DNA of 64,000 nucleotides, from assembly GCA_023395555.1 (NCBI GenBank), contig JAEWYQ010000003.1, positions 1 to 64,000 of the forward strand, given 5' to 3'. Below, piece after piece: positions 19,201 through 28,900 of the stretch. The notes under the pieces were generated by a model, which ran no database searches, was not told where the DNA came from, and saw only the letters and a list, made by a program, of their open reading frames with translations. Position 1 is the stretch's first letter, and each line of letters opens with the position of its first letter. A program made the position numbers and the translations under genes. Source of the DNA: Bacillota bacterium. Its GTDB lineage: Bacteria > Bacillota > Clostridia > Lachnospirales > Lachnospiraceae.

Positions 19201-22200
19201 CGGATGTAAATATTACAACAAAGGATGCAGACGGCAATGAACTGACGAAGGGGGTATATTTAAGCTGGAGATTGTTCGAGAGTGATTCGGAGAATGTTAC
19301 CTTTGACATTTATAGAAATGATGTCCCCGTTCAATCCGGTCTTACTGTGACAAACTGTGTAGATCCGGACGGCAGGGCAGGGGATGTCTATAAAGTGGTC
19401 GGAAGCTCTGACGGCGCCTCGGGTCTGACTGCAAAGGCAGTTAACAGCTGGGCAAATTATTTCCTTGAATTGCAGTTAAATAAGCCGGAGGATCAGCTGT
19501 TGCCTGACGGAGCCCTTGCCGGTTTTACAGCCAATGATATGTCCGTTGGTGATCTGGACGGAGACGGAGATTACGAATTAATTGTAAAATGGGCTTCTAA
19601 TTCAAAAGATAATTCCAGTGCCGGTTATACCGGAACTACCATATTGGATGCCTATAATGTGGATACTTCCACAGGGACAGCCGATCTTATGTGGAGAATT
19701 GACCTGGGTGTGAATATCCGTACCGGTGCTCACTATACTCAATTCCAGGTATGGGATTTTGATGGTGACGGCAAGGCGGAGCTGATTTGTAAAACGGCGG
19801 ACGGGAGTACTACTTATCAGAATATAGGCGGTAACCTGGTTGAAACCGGTTATGTAGGAGCGGTAAGCGCAAGCGAACTTCCGGTATCGGTTATAAGCCC
19901 TGCTCATGATTATAGAAACAGCAGCGGATATGTACTGAATGGTCCGGAATACCTGACTGCTTTTGACGGTGAAACAGGCGGAATTCTTGCAACAGCAGAT
20001 TATTTGCCGGAGCGCGGCTCGGTGGATGCCTGGGGTGACGGATATGGTAACCGCGTGGACCGTTTCTTATCGGCGGTTGCATATCTTGACGGAGAAAATC
20101 CGAGTGCGGTATTTGCAAGAGGCTATTATACCAGGACCTGCCTTACTGCTTATGATTTAGCGGATACGGACGGGAATGGAAAAGGGGATACCCTTCAGGT
20201 AAGATGGAGGTTTGATAGTAATAATTATCCGAAGAGCCAGTATGGCGAAGTAGAAGCACAGGGTAACCATGGTTTATCCGTGAATGATGTGGACGGAGAC
20301 GGTAAGGATGAAATTATATATGGCGCCCTTGCCATTGAACATGACGGTACATTGAAGTATACAACCGGTCTGGGACACGGAGATGCCATGCATGTATCGG
20401 ATTGGATCCCTTCCCGTCCGGGACTGGAGGTCTTCTCCGTACATGAACACACAAACTCTGAATATCAGGTGGAAATACGTGATGCGGAGAGCGGTGAGAT
20501 TTTATGGGGATACTTTACCGGAAAAGATACCGGGCGCGGTGTTGCGGCTGACGTAGATCCGAACTACATTGGTGCGGAGATGTGGGCCAATGCAGCCTGG
20601 GATGGTGTAGACGGCGGACTTTATTCGTCAACATCGACCTTCGAGAATTTTGTTAAGATTTCTGAGAGAACACCGGATGTAAACTTTAGTTTATTCTGGG
20701 ACGGCGATTTATTAAGCGAATTACAAAACCATACTTTCAATAATGCTGCCTATGTTCCTCTTCGTACCAATATCACAAAATGGAATTATGCGAAGCAGGA
20801 GTCGGAGAAATTATTTGACAGCGCGGAAGTATATACCAGTAATGGTACAAAGGGTAATTTGGGATTAGTGGCAGATATTTTGGGTGACTGGAGAGAAGAA
20901 ATTATTGCAAGAAGCGCTTCGGATGACAGCAAGGTCCGCATCTATACCTCTACCATTATGACGGATTATGTGATACCTGCACTGATGGAAAACAGTGCGT
21001 ATCGTATTGGTGTTGCATGGCAGAATGTAGGATACAACCAGCCGGCCAACTTGGACTATCTATTATCGGAAGGGGTAGTGACATCGAAGTTAAAGCCGGG
21101 AACAGTAACAGCGGATTCTGCGTCCTTTATCTTCTCAGAAGCTTCTGACGGTGTGCACGGACATGATATTACCGGATATGAAGTATACAGAGCGGGGCAG
21201 GATGGGGAATATCAGTTACTGGATACCCTGCAATTGGATGAGTTGGTGGAAGTGACGGAAGACGGTACTTCAGTAAGAGAACCAATTGATTATAAGTTTG
21301 ATTTTGGTGACGGAGCCGTTCAAGAGGGATGGATTAATATTAGGACTGCCAGTGATTCCTATGAAGCAACCGGAACCTATGGATTTACAGACGCTACGAA
21401 GGCATTAGGCTTTTCCCATAAAGGATATACCTATACAGGCGATTTACAATATGTCTATGATGATTGCCTGCTGGGCTGGAATGATAGTGCTGTTTTCGAA
21501 TTTGTGGTAAAGGTTCCAAACGGCAAGTATGAGGTTGCATATCATACATACAATGGTTCCGGGACACAATACAATCAGGTGACAGTGGAAGGTACTAAGC
21601 TGACGGATATCAGAAGAGGAAGCAGTGTCAAGTCCGTGATTGTAGAAACAGTAACAGTGGACGTAAATGACGGTACCATCAATGTTACGAATCAATCCAG
21701 TAAAGGCGGTAATCCGGCTATCTACTTTAACGGTCTTACGATTAAAGAAATCGTAGAGCCGCCGGTAGTTACAGATCCCGCCGATATCACCTACTACGGT
21801 TATAAAGATACGAATGTGGTTGCTGATACAGAATACTCTTATAAAATTGCAGCTATCGTAGACGGAAGAACGTCTTACCTGTCTGCACCGGTAAAGGTTA
21901 AAACCTTAGTGGATATTCAATCCATAGTAGACTTTACCTTGCCTGACCTGGTAGAGGATGCCATTGTGCCGGAAGGCGGTTCCGCAGCGGATTTATTGCC
22001 GGCACAGGTGAATGTAATAGATGCCAATAACAACGAAACAACGGCTGCTATCCATTGGGATGTTACCGGTCTGGATATCACGAATCCGAACACCTATACC
22101 ATAACAGGTACAGTGGCAGGATATGAGGGTGTGATCAGCAAAACGGTAAAAGTAGTTCCGAATAAGATTGATTCTTATCGCTTTGAAGGCTATACAAAAG

Positions 22201-24773
22201 TGAGCGATACAGAGCCTTATTATGTGGTTTACACAGTGAAAAACGGCTCCCTGGAACTTCCTGGGACAGCAGTCTTTGCTTTCTTAAACAAGAGAACAGA
22301 AGCAGCTGCTGTTGTATGGGATGCTTCAGCAGTGGATCTCACGCAGAAAGGAATGTATACCGCCGTAGGTACAACTGCAGCTCTTGCTAAGTTTGGTTCT
22401 CAGACGGTAAAAATGAGCGTGGAAGTAAAAGATGATTATATTACGGGATTTGAAAGTCTTGCACCGGCAGAGGCGGCAATTGGCAGCAGGAAAGAAGATC
22501 TGAGTTCTCTTCTTCCAAAACAAGTAAAAGCCATTTATAAATCAGGCAAAACAAGCACGGTAGATGTAACCTGGGATATGGATATAAACGAAGAACTTCT
22601 TCTGTCAGAGGGAAGCTTTGACGTAAAAGGAGCGGTAGAAGATTATTCCGGTCAGGTGCTTCTCAAGGTGTTTGTGGATTACAAAGCAGTATGGAAATTT
22701 GATTTTGGTATTAATGCGGCAGATGCAGCTCCCGGATGGATCGGTGTTACGGTAAATCCCAAGGGCGGCAAACGCACCGCGGAGCAATTAGGCATCTCTT
22801 ATACCAAAGCAAGAGGCTATGGCTTTGAAGATGGAGCGGCAGTCGTGGAAGGACGCGCGGAAAGCTATAAACAGGAGGGTATTTTACCTTCATTGGTATA
22901 CACGGACTTTGTTATTCCGGATGGTCAGACCTTTATTGCTGATGTGCCGAATGGTACTTATAATATTGAATTTACATCCGGTTCTTTCTATAAGAGTACT
23001 GTTAAAGTGACAGTAGAAAATTCCGGTTCTGTATTTTCGGTAGGCAACAATGCCGAGTCTTATACAATTGGAAAGGTAGCGGATGTAGTAGTAACAGATG
23101 GAAATATATCCATGTACTTTGCGGCAGGAAATACTTCGCGTCTGAACTCCATTGTGATCAGACAGGTTTCGGATGGGGAAGAGCCGGGAACAACGGTGGA
23201 TAAAACAGCGTTGTCACAGGCTGTTAATACGGCAAGGGCCCTGGATAGCAGTAAGTATACAGCAGAAAGTTATGCGGCGGTAGTTCAGGCCATTAATCAT
23301 GCATCTGCAGTACTTGCAAATAATGATGCGACACAGGAAGCAGTGGATGCTGCGGAGCAGGCATTGGATAAAGCGGTGAGAGATTTGGTGGAAAACACGA
23401 ATCCGGTCACGCCGATACCGACACCAACACCGACACCAACGCCACCACCCACACCGAATCCGGTCACGCCAACACCAACACCGAATCCGGTCACGCCAAC
23501 ACCCACACCAAAGCCGGTCACGCCAACACCGACGCCGAATCCAGTCACGCCAACACCCACACCAAGGCCGGTCACGCCGACACCGACGCCAAGGCCGGTC
23601 ACGCCGACACCGGCACCGAATCCGGTCACACCAACATCGGCACCGACCGTAACTCCTGCGCCGGCCAATGAACCAAAGCTGGACGGCAAGGATAAGGTTG
23701 AGGGATGGACGGATATTGTTAAGCATCTGGAGGAAATAAAAGAAGAACCGAAGGAAGAAGGAAAAGAGGAGAGTCAGGAAGAGGATACCGTTGTTATTCA
23801 GGTGGGCGATGCCTCAATTCTTCCCAAGGAAGTGTTGGAAGTAATACAGAAGACAGACAAAACCATTGAACTGCAATTCGAAGATTACAGCTGGATTATT
23901 AATGGTAAGGAAATCTACGGTGAAGAGCTTAAGGATATTGATTTGTCCGTCCTCAGACAGGCAGAGCAAATTCCTCCGGCTGTGATTGAAGAAGTGGCTC
24001 AAGAGGCTCCTCATGTACCTTTACAGTTGGCAGATCACGGTGACTTTGGTTTACGGGCAATTCTTTCTATTAATCTGAACACAGAGAATAAGGGTAAGAT
24101 TGCCAGCCTTTTCTACTACAACCCGGAGACCGGAGCCTTGGAGCTGCAGTCCGCAGGAAGGATTGATGATAAAGGTAAGGTGAATTTAAGCTTCACCCAT
24201 GCTTCCGAGTACATTATTGTAATCGATGATAAAGCATTGTTAACGGAAGCCGCAGTGGAGGAAATTAAGACAGCACCCTCGAAAGCAACCTTATATGTGG
24301 GGGGAACAACAGGGAATACCGCGACGGTCAAGATAGAGCTTCCCGGCCCGGTTAAGGAGGCAGTGGATGCCAAGCTGGCAGATATGAAGATCACTTATAA
24401 GTCAAGTAACAATAAAGTGGTTGCCGTGTCAGCGAAGGGCAAATTAACTGCAAAGGCAAAGGGTACCGCTGTGATTACCGTCACTGTTACCACCGGTGAT
24501 ATAACCAGGACCTATACCGATAAAATCACGGTAAAAGAAGCTTCTATGAAACTGACAAAAGAAACCGGTTCTATGAAGCTTGGAAGTAAGTTTACCTTTG
24601 AAGTAAAGGCATATGGTTATAAGAAAACAGATATTATCTTTACGACAACCAAAAAATCCATTGTTGTAATTGATAAGAAAACAGGATTGGCAGCAGCTAA
24701 ATCAAAAGGCACGGATTACATTGTAATTAAGTGCGGAACACTTACGAAAAAAATCAAAGTAGTAGTGAAATAA
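16299..24773 (+). CDS. Giant secreted SGNH esterase + PL11 rhamnogalacturonan lyase
   Basis: A 2,824-residue exported pectinase. Residues 1-29 are a signal peptide. A malectin/CBM-like module is at about 40-235. An SGNH hydrolase resembling rhamnogalacturonan acetylesterase (CE12) is at about 243-487, with nucleophile Ser252 in ASDST, block-III WGHND and block-V Asp455/His458. An FnIII (500-597), a malectin-like module (598-745) and two FnIII (746-937) follow. The PL11 catalytic domain is at about 945-1600, with calcium-type DLDGDGDYE, DFDGDGKAE and DVDGDGKDE loops. Further on are an FnIII split by a malectin-like insert (1608-1870), three Big_4-like Ig domains (1871-2128), a malectin-like module, a FIVAR segment (2302-2366), a Pro-Thr linker and terminal Ig/Big_2 domains. 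No LPXTG or SLH anchor is seen. It would deacetylate and cleave rhamnogalacturonan-I, supplying rhamnose for the microcompartment locus. Confidence 0.9.
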   Translation: MKRRLHKRVLAFVLTCVMIAGNLAGVASAASPTEGQEQTEQVALAGIGTSSAFDFAFGNEITEGTVYSEETGYGFSDEEYNAPAPGWVSGVYYPRTSSSLGTVNYVKAVSGSAMIADSLEIGSKVWTETESSGYGVYTYENTSVFHMDLENADYDVTVTFVNPGDTPYTAYVKAENITKASGIQMEPGQTVSKSFTAVLVDGKLDLKFLKTSDAKEEAAASLGKVYVSRLQINRKAAKEPGVKPTIYLASDSTVQTYDKYYYPQAGWGETLHNFFGDFIEEREAVNATYSQSQVYEAANVIVENRAIGGRSSQSFIDEGKLDDLLEDIRPGDYLFLQWGHNDATTSRPNRYVSIGDFPKAIQYYIDGARQRGATPVLVTPVARYSPNADGTFSSNFDGYRQVMISMGSDQGVPVLDLTGASISLCEDFGIDGAKSLFLHLAAGDYDGAYAGGVADSTHLQYYGAYKFAQCVARLITEYGKDAQLDDLKSRVVINIPTQTPEAAANVVTTMIGATSVSLGWDKAEGAELYYIYRQELTEGQTVDSVDFTHADKYSVSSVTKYTDKNCVGGRTYAYAVRGFNEKGLGELSSVIAAETKSALYKIDFNYKPDNEVMPGYTPVHSSQLYDKTLGYGWTKAPNNGRDRGMAIPGVSNALTREFCMAGEFAYDLPNGDYEIKIYSGDVMAGGSTVKSDFFAEGVSLGTISAKQNVGTLNAVIRITDGQLNLTIGGQNGYINGLELTPILGAPSMLSYSELQFGEGNVTFLISFEGIAEAVSYRVYQKSTTDPAFSVVKSFPAEELGGLDASAMAANFGEVRQYYVTAVLADGTETAPSNTIEVAMIDPDAAPPLAPVNVRVESAGRANIYLAWDTVTGATSYNVYRSTRLEGMKGYKGFTKVGEIKTSYFSDTDPDIRTNIPYYYMVEAVGRGGIGPKSAPVHSPVNDILVRQKAENLSDRALVAVDLAGNKGADVNITTKDADGNELTKGVYLSWRLFESDSENVTFDIYRNDVPVQSGLTVTNCVDPDGRAGDVYKVVGSSDGASGLTAKAVNSWANYFLELQLNKPEDQLLPDGALAGFTANDMSVGDLDGDGDYELIVKWASNSKDNSSAGYTGTTILDAYNVDTSTGTADLMWRIDLGVNIRTGAHYTQFQVWDFDGDGKAELICKTADGSTTYQNIGGNLVETGYVGAVSASELPVSVISPAHDYRNSSGYVLNGPEYLTAFDGETGGILATADYLPERGSVDAWGDGYGNRVDRFLSAVAYLDGENPSAVFARGYYTRTCLTAYDLADTDGNGKGDTLQVRWRFDSNNYPKSQYGEVEAQGNHGLSVNDVDGDGKDEIIYGALAIEHDGTLKYTTGLGHGDAMHVSDWIPSRPGLEVFSVHEHTNSEYQVEIRDAESGEILWGYFTGKDTGRGVAADVDPNYIGAEMWANAAWDGVDGGLYSSTSTFENFVKISERTPDVNFSLFWDGDLLSELQNHTFNNAAYVPLRTNITKWNYAKQESEKLFDSAEVYTSNGTKGNLGLVADILGDWREEIIARSASDDSKVRIYTSTIMTDYVIPALMENSAYRIGVAWQNVGYNQPANLDYLLSEGVVTSKLKPGTVTADSASFIFSEASDGVHGHDITGYEVYRAGQDGEYQLLDTLQLDELVEVTEDGTSVREPIDYKFDFGDGAVQEGWINIRTASDSYEATGTYGFTDATKALGFSHKGYTYTGDLQYVYDDCLLGWNDSAVFEFVVKVPNGKYEVAYHTYNGSGTQYNQVTVEGTKLTDIRRGSSVKSVIVETVTVDVNDGTINVTNQSSKGGNPAIYFNGLTIKEIVEPPVVTDPADITYYGYKDTNVVADTEYSYKIAAIVDGRTSYLSAPVKVKTLVDIQSIVDFTLPDLVEDAIVPEGGSAADLLPAQVNVIDANNNETTAAIHWDVTGLDITNPNTYTITGTVAGYEGVISKTVKVVPNKIDSYRFEGYTKVSDTEPYYVVYTVKNGSLELPGTAVFAFLNKRTEAAAVVWDASAVDLTQKGMYTAVGTTAALAKFGSQTVKMSVEVKDDYITGFESLAPAEAAIGSRKEDLSSLLPKQVKAIYKSGKTSTVDVTWDMDINEELLLSEGSFDVKGAVEDYSGQVLLKVFVDYKAVWKFDFGINAADAAPGWIGVTVNPKGGKRTAEQLGISYTKARGYGFEDGAAVVEGRAESYKQEGILPSLVYTDFVIPDGQTFIADVPNGTYNIEFTSGSFYKSTVKVTVENSGSVFSVGNNAESYTIGKVADVVVTDGNISMYFAAGNTSRLNSIVIRQVSDGEEPGTTVDKTALSQAVNTARALDSSKYTAESYAAVVQAINHASAVLANNDATQEAVDAAEQALDKAVRDLVENTNPVTPIPTPTPTPTPPPTPNPVTPTPTPNPVTPTPTPKPVTPTPTPNPVTPTPTPRPVTPTPTPRPVTPTPAPNPVTPTSAPTVTPAPANEPKLDGKDKVEGWTDIVKHLEEIKEEPKEEGKEESQEEDTVVIQVGDASILPKEVLEVIQKTDKTIELQFEDYSWIINGKEIYGEELKDIDLSVLRQAEQIPPAVIEEVAQEAPHVPLQLADHGDFGLRAILSINLNTENKGKIASLFYYNPETGALELQSAGRIDDKGKVNLSFTHASEYIIVIDDKALLTEAAVEEIKTAPSKATLYVGGTTGNTATVKIELPGPVKEAVDAKLADMKITYKSSNNKVVAVSAKGKLTAKAKGTAVITVTVTTGDITRTYTDKITVKEASMKLTKETGSMKLGSKFTFEVKAYGYKKTDIIFTTTKKSIVVIDKKTGLAAAKSKGTDYIVIKCGTLTKKIKVVVK
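23455..23645. repeat. 27-bp tandem repeats coding a Pro-Thr linker
   Basis: About seven copies of a 27-bp unit encode NPVTPTPTP-type nonapeptides (N/K/R-P-V-T-P-T-P-T/A-P). They form an extended linker between the FIVAR segment and the C-terminal domains of the lyase. Near-identical DNA makes copy-number change by slippage likely. Confidence 0.9.
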
Positions 24774-24778
24774 TCATG

Positions 24779-24822
24779 AAAAGCTGTAGTACAGGATACC
24801 ATTTCCTGTATTACAGCTTTTT
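24779..24822. terminator. Bidirectional terminator between lyase and LysR genes
   Basis: AAAAGCTGTAGTACAGGA pairs with TCCTGTATTACAGCTTTT with one mismatch, flanked by A- and T-runs. It serves the convergent lyase and LysR genes. Confidence 0.85.
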
Positions 24823-24826
24823 ACTC

Positions 24827-25711
24827 TTAGAAGGAATGCTCTGACAGACTGTCAATAAAATACCGGGCGGCATCCGACAGCGGAATATCCGCATTATATG
24901 CAGCCACCAGCCTGCGGGAGGGGATCGCCTGATCCGTATGAATCACAGCCAATCCTTCCAGCTCCTTGACGCAGAAATCCGGAATAAATGCAATTCCCAA
25001 GCCGATTTTCGCCAGATCAATGAGCAGATCATTGCTGCTTAGTTCAATAGCGGGAACCAGATCCAGAGAATGCTCCAGGAAGAGATTATGCAGAAACATG
25101 CTGGTGGTAGCACGCTTTTCCAGCATCAAAATCGGATATTGGAGCAGCTCTGTAAATCCGATGGGGCGGTCACCCAGGGGAAAGGCATCCGGGCTCGCAA
25201 TGAAGATATCGTGAAACTCTTTCACCGGAAGAACCTGCATCATATTATTCAAGGCGGGGTTGGGAGAGTTGGTGACAATAACATCCACATCGTTGCGCTC
25301 CAGCAGCTTGGCGCATTGCAGGGAAGTGGCATTGGTGACCTTGATATGAATATTAGGATATTTTCTATGAAATTTATTCAGGTAGGGCACCAGATAGTAA
25401 CGGCAGATGGTGTCACTGGCTCCGATTCTTAACTGGACACCGCTCTTCGGATCGGCACAGAGCTGATTCTCCCCGCGGCTGATCAGATTAATGGCGGGCT
25501 CGATATGCTTAATTAACAGCTCCCCCTCCTTGGTCAGCGCCACCCGCTTGGTGCTGCGGATAAACAGGGGCTGATTGAGCCGCTTCTCCAGGGTCTTAAT
25601 AGACTGGCTTACCGCGGACTGAGAGATATACAGGGCGTCCGCCGCCTCTGAAAAGCTCAGGCTTTTCGCTACATGATAAAAGACTTTATACAATTCGTAA
25701 TTAATATCCAT
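24827..25711 (-). CDS. LysR-family transcriptional regulator
   Basis: A DNA-binding regulator of about 294 residues. The preferred start is ATG 25711 (MDINYELYK), behind a GAAAGGG ribosome site; a frame-open extension to 25750 has no such site. The winged helix-turn-helix covers residues 1-60 (SFSEAADALYISQSAVSQSIKTLE). The rest is the two-lobed periplasmic-binding-like effector domain. It is divergent from purL with about 200 bases between them, so it may control purL or something distant. The effector is unknown. Confidence 0.93.
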   Translation of the reverse strand: MDINYELYKVFYHVAKSLSFSEAADALYISQSAVSQSIKTLEKRLNQPLFIRSTKRVALTKEGELLIKHIEPAINLISRGENQLCADPKSGVQLRIGASDTICRYYLVPYLNKFHRKYPNIHIKVTNATSLQCAKLLERNDVDVIVTNSPNPALNNMMQVLPVKEFHDIFIASPDAFPLGDRPIGFTELLQYPILMLEKRATTSMFLHNLFLEHSLDLVPAIELSSNDLLIDLAKIGLGIAFIPDFCVKELEGLAVIHTDQAIPSRRLVAAYNADIPLSDAARYFIDSLSEHSF

Positions 25712-25779
25712 AAATCCCTTTCTATGCAGTATTTGCTGTTTATTAGTCAACCTAATAAAAAGATTAACATATATTAATT

Positions 25780-25807
25780 TTGATTATAAGACATGCTATG
25801 CTATAAT
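25780..25807 (+). promoter_or_regulatory. Probable purL promoter
   Basis: TTGATT at 25780-25785 and a consensus TATAAT at 25802-25807 with 16-bp spacing. Transcription would start near 25814, about ten bases before the long hairpin. Confidence 0.65.
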
Positions 25808-25823
25808 GCAAGTAAATGATGAA

Positions 25824-25897
25824 ATTCGGCAACAGTTCAGATGGGGGAAGGGAACACCTTGCTCTCTTCCCTTCCCCCATCTGAACTGTTGCCGAAT
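25824..25897. repeat. Perfect 31-bp inverted repeat in the purL leader
   Basis: Arms at 25824-25854 and 25867-25897 are exact reverse complements (31 of 31), separated by a 12-base loop. The hairpin would occupy the 5' end of the purL transcript and end 19 bases before the start codon. No T-run follows, so it is not an ordinary terminator. Confidence 0.95.
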
Positions 25898-25916
25898 ATG
25901 AGAGAGGGAGCTGGGA

Positions 25917-28900
25917 ATGGATAAAGTAAAAAGGATTTATGTGGAGAAAAAGACGCCGTATGCGGTAAGGGCGATGGAACTAAGAACAGAGCTGCACAGC
26001 TATCTGGGGATCGAAAGCCTTGAGGCCGTTCGGGTGCTGATTCGTTACGATATGGAAAATATCAGTGAAGAGACTTATCAGAGTTCTCTGGGAACGGTTT
26101 TCTCGGAGCCGCCGTTGGATGTCCTTTATGAGGAGAGTTTTCCTTTTGCTGACGGAGACAGAATCTTTACCGTGGAATATCTTCCCGGTCAGTTTGACCA
26201 GAGGGCGGATTCCGCACAGCAGTGTGTGAAGCTGCTGAATGAGAAGGAAGAACCGGTTATCCGTTCCGCAGCCACCTATGTTCTGTCCGGCCGGCTGTCC
26301 GAAGAGGAATTTGAACGCATTAAGAGCTACTGCATCAATCCGGTGGATTCCAGGGAGGCGGAGGAAAGCAAGCCGGAGACTCTGGTTACCTGGTTTGATG
26401 AGCCGGGAGACGTGGCTATTTTGGAGGGCTTTACGAGACGGGAGGAAGAGGAATTAAAGAACCTGTATGCATCCTTGAACCTGGCCATGACCTTTCAGGA
26501 TTTTAAGCATATACAGAATTATTTCAGCAAGGATGAGCGGCGGGATCCTTCTATGACAGAGATTCGTGTGCTGGACACCTATTGGTCGGATCATTGCCGT
26601 CATACCACCTTTTTGACGGAGCTGAAGGAGGTTACCATAGAGGAAGGCTATTATACGGAACCGATCCGGGGGGCTTATCTCAGCTACCTTGGGGAGAGGG
26701 AGAAGCTGTATGCCGGCAGGGATGATAAATACATCTCCCTGATGGATCTGGCTTTGCTGGCGATGAAGAAGCTGAGGGCAGACGGTAAATTGGAGGATAT
26801 GGAAGTATCCGACGAGATCAATGCCTGCTCCATCATTGTTCCGGTGGAAATCGACGGTAAGACGGAGGAGTGGCTGGTATTCTTTAAGAATGAGACCCAC
26901 AATCATCCGACGGAAATAGAGCCCTTCGGCGGCGCGGCAACCTGTCTGGGCGGTGCCATCCGCGATCCCTTGTCCGGCAGGGGCTATGTATATCAGGCAA
27001 TGCGTGTGACCGGAGCGGCGGACCCTGCGGTTCCGGTGAAGGATACCCTGAAGGGTAAGCTGGCACAGAGAAAGATCTGTACCGGAGCGGCTTCCGGCTA
27101 TAGCTCCTATGGCAATCAGATCGGCCTTGCCACCGGATTGGTGGATGAGATCTACCATCCCAACTATGTGGCCAAAAGAATGGAAATCGGTGCCGTTATG
27201 GGCGCGGCGCCGCGTAAAAATGTAATCCGTGAGAATTCCGATCCGGGAGATGTGATTATATTAATGGGAGGAAGAACCGGGCGGGACGGCTGCGGCGGAG
27301 CTACCGGCTCCTCCAAGAGCCATACCACGGAGTCCATTGAGACCTGCGGCGCGGAGGTTCAGAAGGGAAACCCTCCCACTGAGCGAAAGCTTCAGAGGCT
27401 GTTCCGCAGGGAAGAGGTAAGCCGCCTTATTAAAAAATGCAATGATTTCGGAGCGGGCGGTGTGTCGGTTGCCATCGGTGAGCTGGCTCCGGGGCTTGAG
27501 ATTGAACTGGACCGGGTGCCGAAGAAATATGCGGGGCTGGACGGAACGGAATTAGCCATTTCTGAGTCCCAGGAAAGAATGGCGATTGTAGTTGACCCTG
27601 AGAATGTGGACCGGATGCTTGATTTTGCCGGGGAGGAGAACCTGGAAGCGGTAGTGGTTGCAAAAGTAACCGAAACTCCCCGTCTGGTGATGAACTGGAG
27701 AGGCCGGGAGATCGTGAATATTTCCAGAGCATTTCTGGATACCAACGGAGCACACCAGGAGGCAAGAGCCGAGGTGACAATTCCTTCCCGGGAGGGCAGC
27801 TATTTCCGGAAAGCTGCAATGGATTTGGACGGGGATGTCAGAGAGAATTGGCTGAAGGCCTTATCTGACTTGAATGTCTGCTCCAGGAAGGGGCTGGTGG
27901 AGATGTTCGACAGCTCCATCGGGGCGGGGACTGTAACCATGCCCTATGGAGGAAAATATCAGCTGTCCCCGATTCAGACCATGACGGCGAAGCTCCCGGT
28001 CCTTCGGGGGAATTGCGATACCGTATCCATGATGAGCTACGGCTTTGATCCCTATCTGTCCAGCTGGTCGCCTTTCCACGGTTCCGCGTACGCCGTGCTG
28101 TCCTCGGTTGCTAAAATTGTAGCGGCGGGAGGCGATCACAGGGGAATCCGATTTACCTTCCAGGAGTTCTTCCGGAAGCTGGGCAATGATCCGAAACGCT
28201 GGGGAGAGCCGCTGGCGGCGCTGCTGGGGGCTTATGATGCCCAGCTGAAGCTGGGGCTTCCCTCCATTGGAGGAAAGGACAGTATGTCCGGCAGCTTTAA
28301 TGAGATTGATGTGCCTCCGACGCTGGTTTCCTTTGCGGTGGATATCGCAAAGGGGGGGGATGTGGTTACCACAGAGCTGAAGGAAGCGGGAAATATATTA
28401 GTTCAGTTTGAGATCAGAAGAGATGCCTATGATCTTCCGGATTATGCTCAGGCTGCCGGGCTCTATGACAGGATTACGAAGCTGATGCGGAAAGGAAAGG
28501 TACGGGCTGCTTATGCGCCGGGCTTTGGAGGAATCGCAGAGGCTCTGAGCAAGATGGCCTTTGGTAATATGCTGGGAGTGCGGCTTCCGAAGCAGCTTAC
28601 CGAAGAGGAACTGTTCCTTCCGGGCTATGGGCATATCATTGCCGAGGTTTCCGAAGAGACGGCTATGGCTCTGGAACAGGAAGGGTTTGCTCCGGAGGAG
28701 TTCAGAAGGATCGGAACCGTAACACAGGAGCAGGAATTCCGTTACGGCGATGTGACAATTCACTTGACCGAGGCTCTGAAGGCATGGACGGATACCTTGG
28801 AGACGGTGTATCCTACCAGGGTTCAGACGGGCGGTTCCGGGGCAGAGCAGCGGAAACGGGATAGTGAGCAAGGCTTGGGGAACGAGCAGGAATTGAAGAT

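Noticed and set aside
23214..23726. Minus-strand frames with Gly-Val or Arg-Cys repeats
   Set aside because: They are antisense to the Pro-Thr linker repeats of the lyase; the apparent repeat protein is a by-product.
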